A stretch of 64,000 nt of DNA from Maricaulis sp047308265 (lineage in GTDB: Bacteria > Pseudomonadota > Alphaproteobacteria > Caulobacterales > Maricaulaceae), in NCBI RefSeq assembly GCF_047308265.1, contig NZ_JBKQWY010000001.1:496001-560000 (forward strand), read 5' to 3'. The first letter of the stretch is position 1; each line of letters begins with the position of its first letter. Positions 1 through 8,505 of the stretch are shown here, in pieces. The position numbers were made by a program, and so were the translations under genes. The notes under the pieces are model-generated. The model made no database searches and had not been told where the DNA came from. It saw only the letters and a program-made list of their open reading frames with translations.

Positions 1-637
1 GATCCTGGAGGTAGTGGCTGATGGCATCGAGGCGGACACCATCCACGCCCCTGTCCAGCCAGAAGCGGAGCGTGTCCAGGATTTCGGCGCGGACGTCCGG
101 GTTCCAGAGGTTGAGATCGGGTTGCTCTGGCAGGAAGTTGTGCATGTAGTACTGGCCGCGCCGGGCGTCCCAGGTCCAGGCCGGGCCATAAAAGAAGGAC
201 TGCCAGTTTGTCGGCGGCCCGCCGCCCGGTGCCGGGTCGGCCCAGACAAACCAGTCGGCTTTGGCATTGGTGCGGTCCTGGCGGCTTTCCTCGAACCAGG
301 CGTGTTGATCGGATGTATGGGAATAGATCTGGTCGATCACGACCTTCAGGCCCAGGCTGTGAGCCTTTTCCAGTAGCCGGTCAAAATCCGCCAGGGTGCC
401 AAAAAGCGGATCGACATCGCGGAAATCGGCGACGTCATAGCCAAAATCGGCCATGGGCGAGGTAAAGAAGGGCGAGATCCAGATCCCGTCCACACCCAGA
501 TCGGCGATGTAGTCCAGCCGGTCAATAATACCGGGCAGGTCGCCCACGCCGTTTCCGGTGGTGTCTTGATAGCTGCGCGGATAGATCTGATAGATCACCG
601 CCCCTTTCCACCAGTTCGTGTCGCCTGCCGTCAGCAT
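1..637 (-). CDS. GH13 alpha-glucosidase, N-terminal part, cut by the window edge
   Basis: Reading the minus strand from an ATG at 637 gives about 212 open residues that run off the window start, so the C-terminal two thirds are missing. The protein begins MLTAGDTNWWKG and has the usual GH13 order: AVIYQIYPRS near the start, GVDGIWISPFF (beta-3 region), a GLKVVIDQIYSHTSDQH segment, and GVDGVRLDA carrying the nucleophile Asp just before the break. No signal peptide is seen, so it should act in the cytoplasm on maltose or short alpha-glucosides. It is a close paralogue of the GH13 gene at 8506-10143, with the same insert ending in WTWDARRGQYYMHNF. It is divergent from the MFS carrier at 780. Subfamily (GH13_23-like) is inferred from overall similarity. 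Confidence 0.9.
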   Translation of the reverse strand, partial: MLTAGDTNWWKGAVIYQIYPRSYQDTTGNGVGDLPGIIDRLDYIADLGVDGIWISPFFTSPMADFGYDVADFRDVDPLFGTLADFDRLLEKAHSLGLKVVIDQIYSHTSDQHAWFEESRQDRTNAKADWFVWADPAPGGGPPTNWQSFFYGPAWTWDARRGQYYMHNFLPEQPDLNLWNPDVRAEILDTLRFWLDRGVDGVRLDAISHYLQD

Positions 638-654
638 GTGTCTTCCCCCGAGTT

Positions 655-670
655 TTGCGGAAATTTGTCA
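655..670. promoter_or_regulatory. Possible degenerate maltose-type operator in a divergent promoter region
   Basis: The 142 bases between the GH13 gene (start 637) and the MFS gene (start 780) must hold both promoters. At 655-670 the sequence reads TTGCGG-AAAT-TTGTCA, which keeps the 6-4-6 layout and central AAAT of the better TTGCAA-N4-TTGCAA sites at 8376 and 16822 but differs at several half-site positions. A 12-base palindrome TTTTGCGCAAAA lies at 742-753. Either could bind a LacI-type regulator; both calls are weak. Confidence 0.25.
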
Positions 671-779
671 TTCCGGACTCACGCTGTAAACCCATAAGGA
701 CAATACAAAGTCCGTGACGCACCCGGAAAATTCTGCCAAGGTTTTGCGCAAAATAACATGGCGGCGGGGAGGCCGTATC

Positions 780-2252
780 ATGCTTGATATGCAAAAAAGG
801 CTCACCCGGCCTTTCTTCGCGCTTATGGCGCTGCCAGCCACGGCCATGGGGTTCGCGCTCTCGGTCCAGATTTCGGCGCTCAGCTGGATCCTGCTGACCA
901 AGTTCGGTCTGGAAATCTATCAGCTTGGCCTGGTCTGGGCCGCAGGCCCGATTGCCGGCATTCTTGGCCAGCCGATCGTGGGTATTCTGTCTGACAAGCT
1001 CTGGTTCTGGGGTGGACGGCGGCGACCCTTTATCCTGATCGGCGGCGTACTCACGGCGATGGCCCTCTTGGCCTTGCCCAATATCGGCATTCTTTCGGAG
1101 ATCACGGGAATTGGCGGCATAGTGGGCATCGCGCTCATCGTTGTTCTCACTCTCGATCTGTCGATCAATGTCAGTTTCAACCCGACGCGGGCCGTTATTG
1201 CGGATCTGACGCCGGAAGGGGATGAGCGTACCCGGGGGTATACCTGGATGCAGACCATCTCCGGCAGTTTTGGCGTTCTGGCCTATTTCATCGGTGGATC
1301 GTTGGGCAATGAGTTCCTGATCTATTTCGGTGCTGTTCTGGTCTTCGTGTTCGCGATCATCCCGCCCTTGTTGATGACCGAACCGCGAGAGATCCCGCAG
1401 CCCGAAACGGCCGAGAAAGATGCACATGGCGGTGATCTGGGGCGTCTCATCCGCGCGACCCTGCCGCTTTGGGCCGTGTTTGCCTATGATATCTACGTGC
1501 TTGTTCTGCGTGTCCTCGGCGTTGAGCGTGAAGGTTTTACCGCTGAATGGATTGCCTTGGCTGCCACCGCCGCGCTTGTCGCCTATGTCTTGCGTCCCTT
1601 GCCCAAGGCCGAGCAGGTGATGGGAGAAAATCTGGGTGAGTTCCAGAAGATCATGGCGGCGCATGCCTTCTCCTGGGTGGGGGTGCAGACCATGTTCATC
1701 TACATGGTGGCCTTTCTCCAGTTTCGCATGCCGGGCATCGAGGACGGCACTCTCGGACAGGTCACATCCTACGCCTTTCTGGTCTTGAGTTTTGTCTCGG
1801 CTGTCCTGCCCGCCCTGGTCTTCACACCGCTGGCGATGCGCATGCGCCGGACACGGCTGCACGCGGCCTGTCTGGGTATTATGGCCGTGGGTTATGCGGC
1901 TGGATATGCCTTTGGTTACAGCCCGGTCGCCATCTATATCGTCATGGCCGTGCTGGGTGTCGGCTGGGCCGCGATTGTCTCTTTGCCTTTCGCGATCATG
2001 TCGCTGCGTGTCTCCAAGACGCGGATGGGGCTCTATATGGGGATATTCAACCTCTCTGTTGTCCTGCCGCAGCTGGTCGCCAGTCTGGGCGTGGGTGAGA
2101 TCGTCTATCGGGTTGAAGACAAGGGTGTCGTTTTTCTGATTGGCGCCGTATCGCTGGCCGTGTCCGCTGGTTTGTGGCTCACTGTCAGGCCCTTGCCCGA
2201 AGGAGCCGACACGGCGCCCGAGGCGGGCGAATCTGCAGCCGGAGGGCATTGA
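780..2252 (+). CDS. MFS sugar carrier, SLC45/MalY-like
   Basis: Predicted 490-residue inner membrane protein with about 12 hydrophobic segments. The loop after TM2 reads SDKLWFWGGRRRPF, the RRRP-type signature of sucrose/maltose proton symporters related to Caulobacter MalY. An upstream in-frame ATG at 714 exists, but the ATG at 780 has a good Shine-Dalgarno (GGGGAGG eight bases before) and starts nearer the first membrane segment, so 780 is preferred. It overlaps the following halogenase by one base (TGATG), so the two are probably cotranslated. Substrate is inferred from the neighbouring glucosidases and TonB receptor, most likely maltose or maltodextrin. A second carrier of the same type is at 11431-12948. 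Confidence 0.85.
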   Translation: MLDMQKRLTRPFFALMALPATAMGFALSVQISALSWILLTKFGLEIYQLGLVWAAGPIAGILGQPIVGILSDKLWFWGGRRRPFILIGGVLTAMALLALPNIGILSEITGIGGIVGIALIVVLTLDLSINVSFNPTRAVIADLTPEGDERTRGYTWMQTISGSFGVLAYFIGGSLGNEFLIYFGAVLVFVFAIIPPLLMTEPREIPQPETAEKDAHGGDLGRLIRATLPLWAVFAYDIYVLVLRVLGVEREGFTAEWIALAATAALVAYVLRPLPKAEQVMGENLGEFQKIMAAHAFSWVGVQTMFIYMVAFLQFRMPGIEDGTLGQVTSYAFLVLSFVSAVLPALVFTPLAMRMRRTRLHAACLGIMAVGYAAGYAFGYSPVAIYIVMAVLGVGWAAIVSLPFAIMSLRVSKTRMGLYMGIFNLSVVLPQLVASLGVGEIVYRVEDKGVVFLIGAVSLAVSAGLWLTVRPLPEGADTAPEAGESAAGGH

Positions 2253-3760
2253 TGGCGCACCAGCCACTGCGCAAGATCGTTGTTGTCGGGGGTGGGTCGG
2301 CCGGTTGGATGGCCGCGGCCGCCATTGCGCGCACCACGCAAGGCAATTGTGCTGTTGAACTGGTGGAATCCGAGGCGATCGGCATTGTCGGTGTGGGTGA
2401 AGCGACCATCCCGCCCATCCGGCTGTTTAACGAGATGCTGGGCATTTCCGAGGCGGAGTTCGTGCGAGAGACGCAGGGCTCGTTCAAGTTGGGCATCCAA
2501 TTTGTGGACTGGTCACGCAAGGGCCAAAGCTATTTCCACCCGTTCGGCACACATGGTCGCGACTTTGATCGTGTGGCCCTGCATCACTGGTGGTTGAAAG
2601 CGCGATCTCAGGGCGATGAGACTCCGTTCGACGAATACGCCATGGGCTGGCATATCGCCCGCGCAGGCGGATTTTCACCGCCAGCCCAGGACAAGCGTCT
2701 GGTCCAGTCAACCTTCGACTATGCCTATCATTTCGATACCCAGCTCTATGGCCGGTTCCTGCGGCGTTATTCGGAGGCGCGCGGTGTCGTGCGCACTGAA
2801 GGACGGGTCGTTGAGGTAGAGCAGCAGGCGGATAGCGGGCATGTCGCGGCCGTGGTGCTGGAGGATGGCCGCCGGGTGGAAGGTGATTTCTTCATCGATT
2901 GCACCGGCTTTTTCGGACTTCTGATCGAGGGCGCCCTGAAAACCGGGTATGAAGACTGGACACACTGGCTGCCGTGCGACCGGGCGGTTGCGGTGCCCTG
3001 TGAGGCAGTCGGCGAGCTGATGCCCTATACGCGCTCAACTGCGCGGGAGGCGGGGTGGCAATGGCGCATCCCGCTGCAGCACCGCACCGGTAATGGTTAT
3101 GTCTATTCCAGCCGGTTTATTGAAGACAGCCAGGCGTCGGATACACTCTTATCGAACCTGGACGGTAAGCCGCTTGCCGACCCGCGCCTGCTCCGCTTTG
3201 TCACCGGGCGACGCAAACAGTTCTGGAATGGGAATGTGGTGGCCATCGGCCTGTCGGCCGGTTTCATGGAGCCGCTCGAGTCGACGAGCCTGCATCTGAT
3301 CCAGACCGGGATTTCGCGCTTTCTCACCCTGTTTCCGGCCCGGGACCAGTATGCCCTGGCGGCCGCAGAGTATAATCGCATCACGGCCGAAGAGTATGAG
3401 CGAATTCGCGACTTCATCATCCTCCACTATCACGCCACCACGCGGGATGATTCCGAGCTCTGGCGCTATGTCTCGACCATGTCGATCCCGGACACCTTGG
3501 CCTACAAGATGGCGCATTTTCGAGAGAATGGTCGTCTGGTCTCCGAGGGACCGGAACTGTTTCTCAATCCAAGCTGGCTGGCGGTCTATCTGGGCCAGGA
3601 GATCCATCCTCAAAGTTGGGAACCGCTCCTCGATCACCGAACGGATGTGGATGCGCCGGCCCGCCTTGCCGGATTGCGGCGGGTGATGGGCGAAGCCTTG
3701 GCTCCGGTTCCCTCGCATCAGGCCTATATCGACCGGTTCTGCAGGGCAGATCCGGTTTGA
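2252..3760 (+). CDS. Flavin-dependent halogenase, tryptophan-halogenase family (copy 1)
   Basis: A 502-residue protein beginning MAHQPLRKIVVVGGG. It has the FAD-binding GGGSAGW motif (residues 13-19), a Lys at position 79 in GSFKLGIQF matching the catalytic Lys79 of PrnA, the WQWRIP form of the family WxWxIP motif, and the EPLEST segment with the second key acidic residue. All hallmarks of an active FADH2-dependent halogenase are therefore present. The natural substrate is unknown; relatives beside TonB receptors in Brevundimonas and Xanthomonas halogenate free indoles in vitro. The start at 2252 overlaps the MFS stop by one base; a longer reading from 2174 would lie inside the MFS gene. It converges with copy 2, with one base between the stops. 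No flavin reductase gene is nearby. Confidence 0.9.
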   Translation: MAHQPLRKIVVVGGGSAGWMAAAAIARTTQGNCAVELVESEAIGIVGVGEATIPPIRLFNEMLGISEAEFVRETQGSFKLGIQFVDWSRKGQSYFHPFGTHGRDFDRVALHHWWLKARSQGDETPFDEYAMGWHIARAGGFSPPAQDKRLVQSTFDYAYHFDTQLYGRFLRRYSEARGVVRTEGRVVEVEQQADSGHVAAVVLEDGRRVEGDFFIDCTGFFGLLIEGALKTGYEDWTHWLPCDRAVAVPCEAVGELMPYTRSTAREAGWQWRIPLQHRTGNGYVYSSRFIEDSQASDTLLSNLDGKPLADPRLLRFVTGRRKQFWNGNVVAIGLSAGFMEPLESTSLHLIQTGISRFLTLFPARDQYALAAAEYNRITAEEYERIRDFIILHYHATTRDDSELWRYVSTMSIPDTLAYKMAHFRENGRLVSEGPELFLNPSWLAVYLGQEIHPQSWEPLLDHRTDVDAPARLAGLRRVMGEALAPVPSHQAYIDRFCRADPV

Positions 3761-3761
3761 G

Positions 3762-5276
3762 CTAGGGTTTGATCTCGGGACAGCGCGCCTGGATATAGTC
3801 GGCATGGCTGGGCATCTGGGTGGCGGCCTGGGTGACCAGAGTACGGATATTGCCCAGGAATTCGGACAATTGAGCGTCGCTGATGGAGTTGGCCATAGGA
3901 TGAAAGCCCTTGGGGGTCAGGCCCTGACCCATCATGACCTGAAGCCAGCTGGAATCGGTGAACAGGTCTTCCTCGCGGTGATAAAGGCGTCCATTCGCAC
4001 CAAACAATTCTATTTTTTCGCGCAGGGTATCGGGCACGGTCATGGCTCTGCAATCGCGCCAGAAGTCGGAATCATCACGTTCATTCAGGTGGTAGTGAAG
4101 GATGATGAAGTCGCGAATGCGCTCGAACTCCAGGATCATCTGACGATTATACTCATTCACATCCGGAGCGGCGATGCCGTTGAGGGGGAAGAGGCTGACC
4201 AGTCGACTGATGCCGGACTGGATCAGGTGAATGGATGTTGATTCCAGCGGCTCCAGGAAACCGCTGGCCAGGCCCAGGGCGACCACATTGCCCGACCAGA
4301 ACCGGGACCGTCGACCCGTTGTGAAGCGTATCAGGCGCGGATCGGCCAGGGGCTCGCCCTCGACCGTCTCCAGCAGGATGCGTTCGGCCTCGCTCTCGCT
4401 CATATGGGCGGAGGAAAAGACATGGCCATTGCCGGTGCGGTGCTGCAGCGGAATGCGCCATTGCCATCCGGCCTGATGGGCGATGGACTGGGTGAATGGG
4501 CGAATTTCGCGTCCCGGATTGGCCGTGGGAACAGGCAGGGCCCGGTCGCAGGGCAGCCAGTGTGTCCAGTCTTCATAACCGGTGTTCAGTGCTTCCTCGA
4601 TGAGCAGGGCACGGAAGCCTGAACAGTCGACAAACAGGTCGGCGTCAAGCGATCGCCCATCGTCCAGATGGACCCGGATCACCTCTTCTGCGGTGTCATT
4701 GGTCTCTGCCCGCGCGATCTTGCCCTCAACCCGTTTGACGCCGGCCCGTTCGGCATAGTCGCGCAGGAAGCGGGCATAACGCGACGCGTCGAAATGATAG
4801 GCGTAGGCTATGCCGGCCATGGGTGATGTGCCGACCCGTTCGATCGGCGCGAATTTTCCGGCCCGTGCGGCGGCGGTATTAATGCAATGATCCCAGAGGC
4901 TGTGGGTCTCGCCATTCGCCCGAGCGCGCATCCAGTATTGATGGAAGGCTGTCTGGTTCAGATTGAAGCCGATATTGCCGAAATTATGCAGATAGGCTTC
5001 GCCCGGCTTGCGCCAGTTGATGAATTCAATGCCCAGCTTGAAGGTGCCTCCCGTCCGGGCGAGGAAGTCGTGTTCGTCGATGTCCAGCGCAGCATTCAGG
5101 CGTTTGATCTGCGGAATCGTGGCTTCGCCCACCCCCACTGTCCCGATCGCGTCGGACTCGACCAGGGTGATCGACAGGCTGTGGCCAAGAAACTTGCTCA
5201 AAGAGGCCGCGGCCATCCAGCCGGCGGTGCCGCCGCCGACAATCAAGACAGACTGGATGCGTTTGGGCTGGGTCAT
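3762..5276 (-). CDS. Flavin-dependent halogenase, tryptophan-halogenase family (copy 2)
   Basis: A 504-residue paralogue of the neighbouring halogenase. It shows GGGTAGW at 14-20, Lys80 in GTFKLGIEF, WQWRIP, and EPLESTSIHL, so the known catalytic and FAD residues are kept. The ATG at 5276 has GGGAAG four bases upstream; a GTG at 5297 would add seven residues and is less likely. It is transcribed with the TonB receptor gene, whose terminator-like hairpin lies between them, so it may have its own promoter or depend on read-through. The two copies share the segment around GWQWRIPLQHRTGNG almost exactly but differ widely elsewhere, suggesting an old duplication with different substrates. Function beyond halogenation is not shown. 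Confidence 0.9.
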   Translation of the reverse strand: MTQPKRIQSVLIVGGGTAGWMAAASLSKFLGHSLSITLVESDAIGTVGVGEATIPQIKRLNAALDIDEHDFLARTGGTFKLGIEFINWRKPGEAYLHNFGNIGFNLNQTAFHQYWMRARANGETHSLWDHCINTAAARAGKFAPIERVGTSPMAGIAYAYHFDASRYARFLRDYAERAGVKRVEGKIARAETNDTAEEVIRVHLDDGRSLDADLFVDCSGFRALLIEEALNTGYEDWTHWLPCDRALPVPTANPGREIRPFTQSIAHQAGWQWRIPLQHRTGNGHVFSSAHMSESEAERILLETVEGEPLADPRLIRFTTGRRSRFWSGNVVALGLASGFLEPLESTSIHLIQSGISRLVSLFPLNGIAAPDVNEYNRQMILEFERIRDFIILHYHLNERDDSDFWRDCRAMTVPDTLREKIELFGANGRLYHREEDLFTDSSWLQVMMGQGLTPKGFHPMANSISDAQLSEFLGNIRTLVTQAATQMPSHADYIQARCPEIKP

Positions 5277-5342
5277 GTCGCTTCCCTGTGTTGCCACTTA
5301 CGGAGTGTGGCGAAAATTGCGGTTCGGGCAAGGGCTTGCCCT

Positions 5343-5390
5343 CAAAGAGAAAGCCCCCGCCGGCAGGCCGGCAGGGGCAGGGTCTCTTTG
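5343..5390 (-). terminator. Terminator hairpin after the TonB receptor gene
   Basis: CAAAGAGA at 5343-5350 pairs with TCTCTTTG at 5383-5390, enclosing a GC-rich inner stem GCCCCCGCCGGC / GCCGGCAGGGGC. It lies 18 bases beyond the receptor stop on the minus strand. There is no strong U tract, so it may be only a partial terminator or an mRNA end stabiliser ahead of halogenase copy 2. Confidence 0.6.
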
Positions 5391-5407
5391 GACAAGAGAG
5401 AGACGTA

Positions 5408-8164
5408 TTAGTGACGCCAGGACAGGCCGATCAGATAGGTCGAGCCATACTGCTGGAAGTCTTTCACCTGACGCGGATCATCGTTCAGCGTGGTGACGAA
5501 TTCCTCGTCCGTCAGGTTATTGCCCTGCAGGTAGACGGTCAGACCGTCCAGGCGTCCCCCAGCGAACTCGTAGCCGATCTGGGCGTCGACAACGGATTCA
5601 GCTTCCACATTGCGGAACTCACGGCCCGCGCCGAAGCCCGTGACCTCACCCAGGAAGTCCGAACGCCAGCGGTTGGAGACACGAGCCTCAAAGCCGTTGC
5701 GTTCGAAATAGAGCGTGAGATTGCCCACGTCTTCGGACAGGCCCGGGATGGGGATCAGACCGCCGGAGCCGTCGGAGATTTCACTGTCCGTGTAGGAGTA
5801 GGAAGCGTAGAGGCCAAAACCGTCCAGCCAATCCGCAACAGCATCCCCGGGGATGTTGGTCGCAAACTCGAAGCCGGACAGGGAGCCGCCCTCGGTGTTG
5901 ACCGGCTCGTAGAGCACGCCCTGCGTGATCCCCGGATTGGCGCTGACAAAGGCGCTGCCGAAGATCGCCGTCGCGGCGTCCGTCATGTCGACTTCACGGG
6001 CGGAAGACCCGAACACCCAGTCCGAGATTTCCTTGTGGAAGGCGGCGACAGAAACATAACCGGCGCCATCGGCAAAGTAGTGTTCGAAGGAGACGTCAAA
6101 GGCGTCGGCTTCGTAGGGACGCAGGATCGGTGAGCCACCGGACACGGACAGGCAGGACTGGCCATTGGCGACATCCTGCAGTGTCGGGTCGAAGGTCGAC
6201 GGGTTGGCGCCATCGGTGACCGTACAGATCTGGTTGTTGATGCCGATTTCCTGGGACGCGCGCATCTCGTCCATCCGCGGGCGGGCGAGTGTGCGTGCTG
6301 CACCGACGCGAATATACGTGTCTTCCATGATCTCGAACGAGAAGTTCGCGCTCGGCAGGACATTCGTATAGTCGTCACCCTCGGTGTAGGAGAGGACAGC
6401 GCCCTGACCTGCGCGTGCGCCGGTCGAGGATTGGTCGGAATTGACAACCTGGACACCGAAATTACCGCGAACCGGAACCTGACCCAGCTGGCTGTCGACA
6501 TTGAACTGGAGATAGGTGATGAGCTGTTGCTCCTCCACCTGCCAGGACTTGGTCAGAACATCCGCATTGAGGTTCGGGCGCAGGGTGTAGATGCCGGAGT
6601 TGAGCATGGCGACCGGGTCATAGCTGACCATGCCGGAAATGCCGAGGAAGTCGAGCGAGGTCGGCTCCAGCAGCAGGTCCGTCGGGATCGCAGCCGTGTT
6701 GTTGGCGCCCGGATTGGCCAGATCGATGAAGTCTTCAACAGACGTCTTCACCTTCTCGCGGTCGGTATAGTAGATGCCGCCCTCGATGGAGGAGATCCAG
6801 CCCTGGTCGAAGCTGCGCTCGGCGCTGGCGCGGAAAGCCGTCAATTCGTCTTCCGTGGACGGGCGTTTGATGAAGCCAACCTGGCCCCAGCCCTGCGGGT
6901 CGGTCAGCAGGATCAGCGACGGATCTGCATAGTTCAGGCTGGAGTCGAAGATGAAGCCGCCATTGCCCAGCGAGAAGCCGAGATTGTCGGAGGCGCCATT
7001 GCCAAAGCCTGCGCCGGTACCGGCATAGGTTTCCAGGTCCGTATCGTCGCGATCCACGCTGGAATAGGACAGGTCTGCTTCCAGGCTCCAGTGATCGTTC
7101 AGCTGGAACTGGTGATTGATGCCCAAAGACAGGACATCGGCTTCGCGGAAGCGGGTGTCGTTGCGGACCACGCCTTGCACGCCGTTGAACTGGCCGGAGG
7201 TGATCAGGCCGTTCTCGGCCGTGTAACCCGGCTGGAGCGATGCGCCAGACCATTGCAGCGGCAGTTCGATGCCGCGCAGGATGCCGGTATCTTCAAAGCT
7301 CGAATACAGGGCGTCGATCACAGTGTGGTGGCGATCATTCGGCTCGAATTCCAGCGTGCCGACAAAGGCGGTGCGCTCCAGTTCGTTGGAGGCCACATAC
7401 GGTTTGGCGCCACCGAGCACCAGATCACCGGCCACGTCCGGATAGCCCCACGCGTCCCAGCGTTCGGCCTGGGTCGGGGAGGATTGCTGGGCGAAACCCA
7501 GGGCAAGACCGACCGTGTCATTGGCAAACTGGTCGATGTAGAAACCGGTCAGACGATAGCCATTGTCTTCAGCGCCGGAGTTCAGTGCGCCGTATTCATT
7601 CCACTCATAACGCGCGGACAGAGCAATCGTACGCTCATCCTGCTCGAGCGGGCGAACGGTGCGCAGGTCAGCGGTGCCGGCGAGGCCCTGGCCGACAAGA
7701 GATGCGTCCGGTGTCTTGTAGACAACGACGGAGCTGAGGAGTTCAGACGGATACTGGTCGAATTCGACGCCGCGGTTGTCGCCAGCGGTGACTTGCTCAC
7801 GACCGTTCAGCAGGGCCGTAGTGAAGTCCGGGCCGAGACCGCGAACGGAGATCGCCTGGGCGCGACCGCGCAGACGCTGGGCAGCCAGACCAGGCAGGCG
7901 CGCCAGAGATTCAGCGATCGAGTTGTCCGGCAGCTTGCCGATATCTTCCGCCGAGATCGCTTCCACGATCGACGAGGACTCACGCTTCGTCTCGATTGCG
8001 CTCTCGATTGCGGTGCGGAAACCGGTGACGCGGATGACTTCCGTGTCATCATCGCTTCCATTGTCCTGCGCCTGGGCTGCGGACCCCATTGCGGTTGCCA
8101 GAGCCAGCGTTGACGCAGCACTCGCCATAAGCCACGTGCGACGTGACCGTCCAAAATTACTCAT
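5408..8164 (-). CDS. TonB-dependent outer membrane receptor, maltodextrin type
   Basis: A 918-residue outer membrane protein. A signal peptide ends at about AQA-QD (residue 33). The next residues, EVIRVTGFR, are the TonB-box region, then the plug (SIAESLARLPGLAAQR, ISVRGLGPDF, PSELLSSVVVYKTPDA) and a long beta barrel ending in LIGLSWRH. Size and plug motifs fit the large sugar receptors of Caulobacterales and xanthomonads, such as Caulobacter MalA. The start ATG at 8164 has a strong GGAGGGAGG ribosome site. It is divergent from the GH13 gene at 8506, and a degenerate operator-like site at 8213-8228 sits about 50 bases upstream. Substrate is inferred from neighbours: maltose or maltodextrins. 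Confidence 0.92.
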   Translation of the reverse strand: MSNFGRSRRTWLMASAASTLALATAMGSAAQAQDNGSDDDTEVIRVTGFRTAIESAIETKRESSSIVEAISAEDIGKLPDNSIAESLARLPGLAAQRLRGRAQAISVRGLGPDFTTALLNGREQVTAGDNRGVEFDQYPSELLSSVVVYKTPDASLVGQGLAGTADLRTVRPLEQDERTIALSARYEWNEYGALNSGAEDNGYRLTGFYIDQFANDTVGLALGFAQQSSPTQAERWDAWGYPDVAGDLVLGGAKPYVASNELERTAFVGTLEFEPNDRHHTVIDALYSSFEDTGILRGIELPLQWSGASLQPGYTAENGLITSGQFNGVQGVVRNDTRFREADVLSLGINHQFQLNDHWSLEADLSYSSVDRDDTDLETYAGTGAGFGNGASDNLGFSLGNGGFIFDSSLNYADPSLILLTDPQGWGQVGFIKRPSTEDELTAFRASAERSFDQGWISSIEGGIYYTDREKVKTSVEDFIDLANPGANNTAAIPTDLLLEPTSLDFLGISGMVSYDPVAMLNSGIYTLRPNLNADVLTKSWQVEEQQLITYLQFNVDSQLGQVPVRGNFGVQVVNSDQSSTGARAGQGAVLSYTEGDDYTNVLPSANFSFEIMEDTYIRVGAARTLARPRMDEMRASQEIGINNQICTVTDGANPSTFDPTLQDVANGQSCLSVSGGSPILRPYEADAFDVSFEHYFADGAGYVSVAAFHKEISDWVFGSSAREVDMTDAATAIFGSAFVSANPGITQGVLYEPVNTEGGSLSGFEFATNIPGDAVADWLDGFGLYASYSYTDSEISDGSGGLIPIPGLSEDVGNLTLYFERNGFEARVSNRWRSDFLGEVTGFGAGREFRNVEAESVVDAQIGYEFAGGRLDGLTVYLQGNNLTDEEFVTTLNDDPRQVKDFQQYGSTYLIGLSWRH

Positions 8165-8212
8165 AAATTCCTCCCTCCGGCGCGTTGTTTATTTTGCCCA
8201 ACGCCGCCTGTG

Positions 8213-8228
8213 TCGCAAATTATTGAAA
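8213..8228. promoter_or_regulatory. Degenerate copy of the TTGCAA-N4-TTGCAA operator before the TonB receptor
   Basis: TCGCAA-ATTA-TTGAAA at 8213-8228 keeps the 6-4-6 spacing of the sites at 8376 and 16822 with one mismatch in each half. It lies about 50 bases upstream of the receptor start, where a LacI-type repressor could block the promoter. Binding is inferred only. Confidence 0.45.
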
Positions 8229-8375
8229 AAAGTCGAAAGGCGCAATCCACAAAAAAATGCAATTGAGGAATTCCGGGTCATGTGGTGCGGATTTGCTACA
8301 CCGGAATTTTCGCCATTTACTGTTACACGTAAGGCTCAAAGAGAGGTCGGGCGGAAAAATCTGCGGTTTTCAGTA

Positions 8376-8391
8376 TTGCAAATAATTGCAA
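8376..8391. promoter_or_regulatory. Proposed maltose-regulator operator, TTGCAA-N4-TTGCAA
   Basis: TTGCAA-ATAA-TTGCAA lies in the 341-base divergent region between the TonB receptor (start 8164) and the GH13 glucosidase (start 8506). Each half is itself palindromic. The same 6-4-6 arrangement occurs at 16822-16837 in front of GH97. The most likely ligand-responsive binder is the LacI-family protein at 10140-11153. Apart from the two operator-like sites I see nothing else definite in 8165-8505. Confidence 0.6.
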
Positions 8392-8505
8392 AATGATGCG
8401 AATTATGGGATAGAAAATCATGGTCGCACTGTGTTTGTGGCGAGATCAAAACAAAAAGAGACGGCTCTGAACCCTTTGGGGTTGGGCCTGTCAGGGAGAT
8501 GTGCG

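Noticed and set aside
522..2267. A 581-codon open frame on the minus strand opposite the MFS carrier
   Set aside because: It has low-complexity polar composition typical of the antisense of a membrane protein gene, and the plus-strand frame encodes a clear MFS carrier.
3761..3761. Halogenase pair as one gene broken by a frameshift or inversion
   Set aside because: Each copy is full length with its own start, stop and complete motifs on opposite strands.
6431..8113. A 560-codon plus-strand frame opposite the TonB receptor
   Set aside because: It is an antisense shadow; the minus strand encodes recognisable plug and barrel motifs across the whole stretch.
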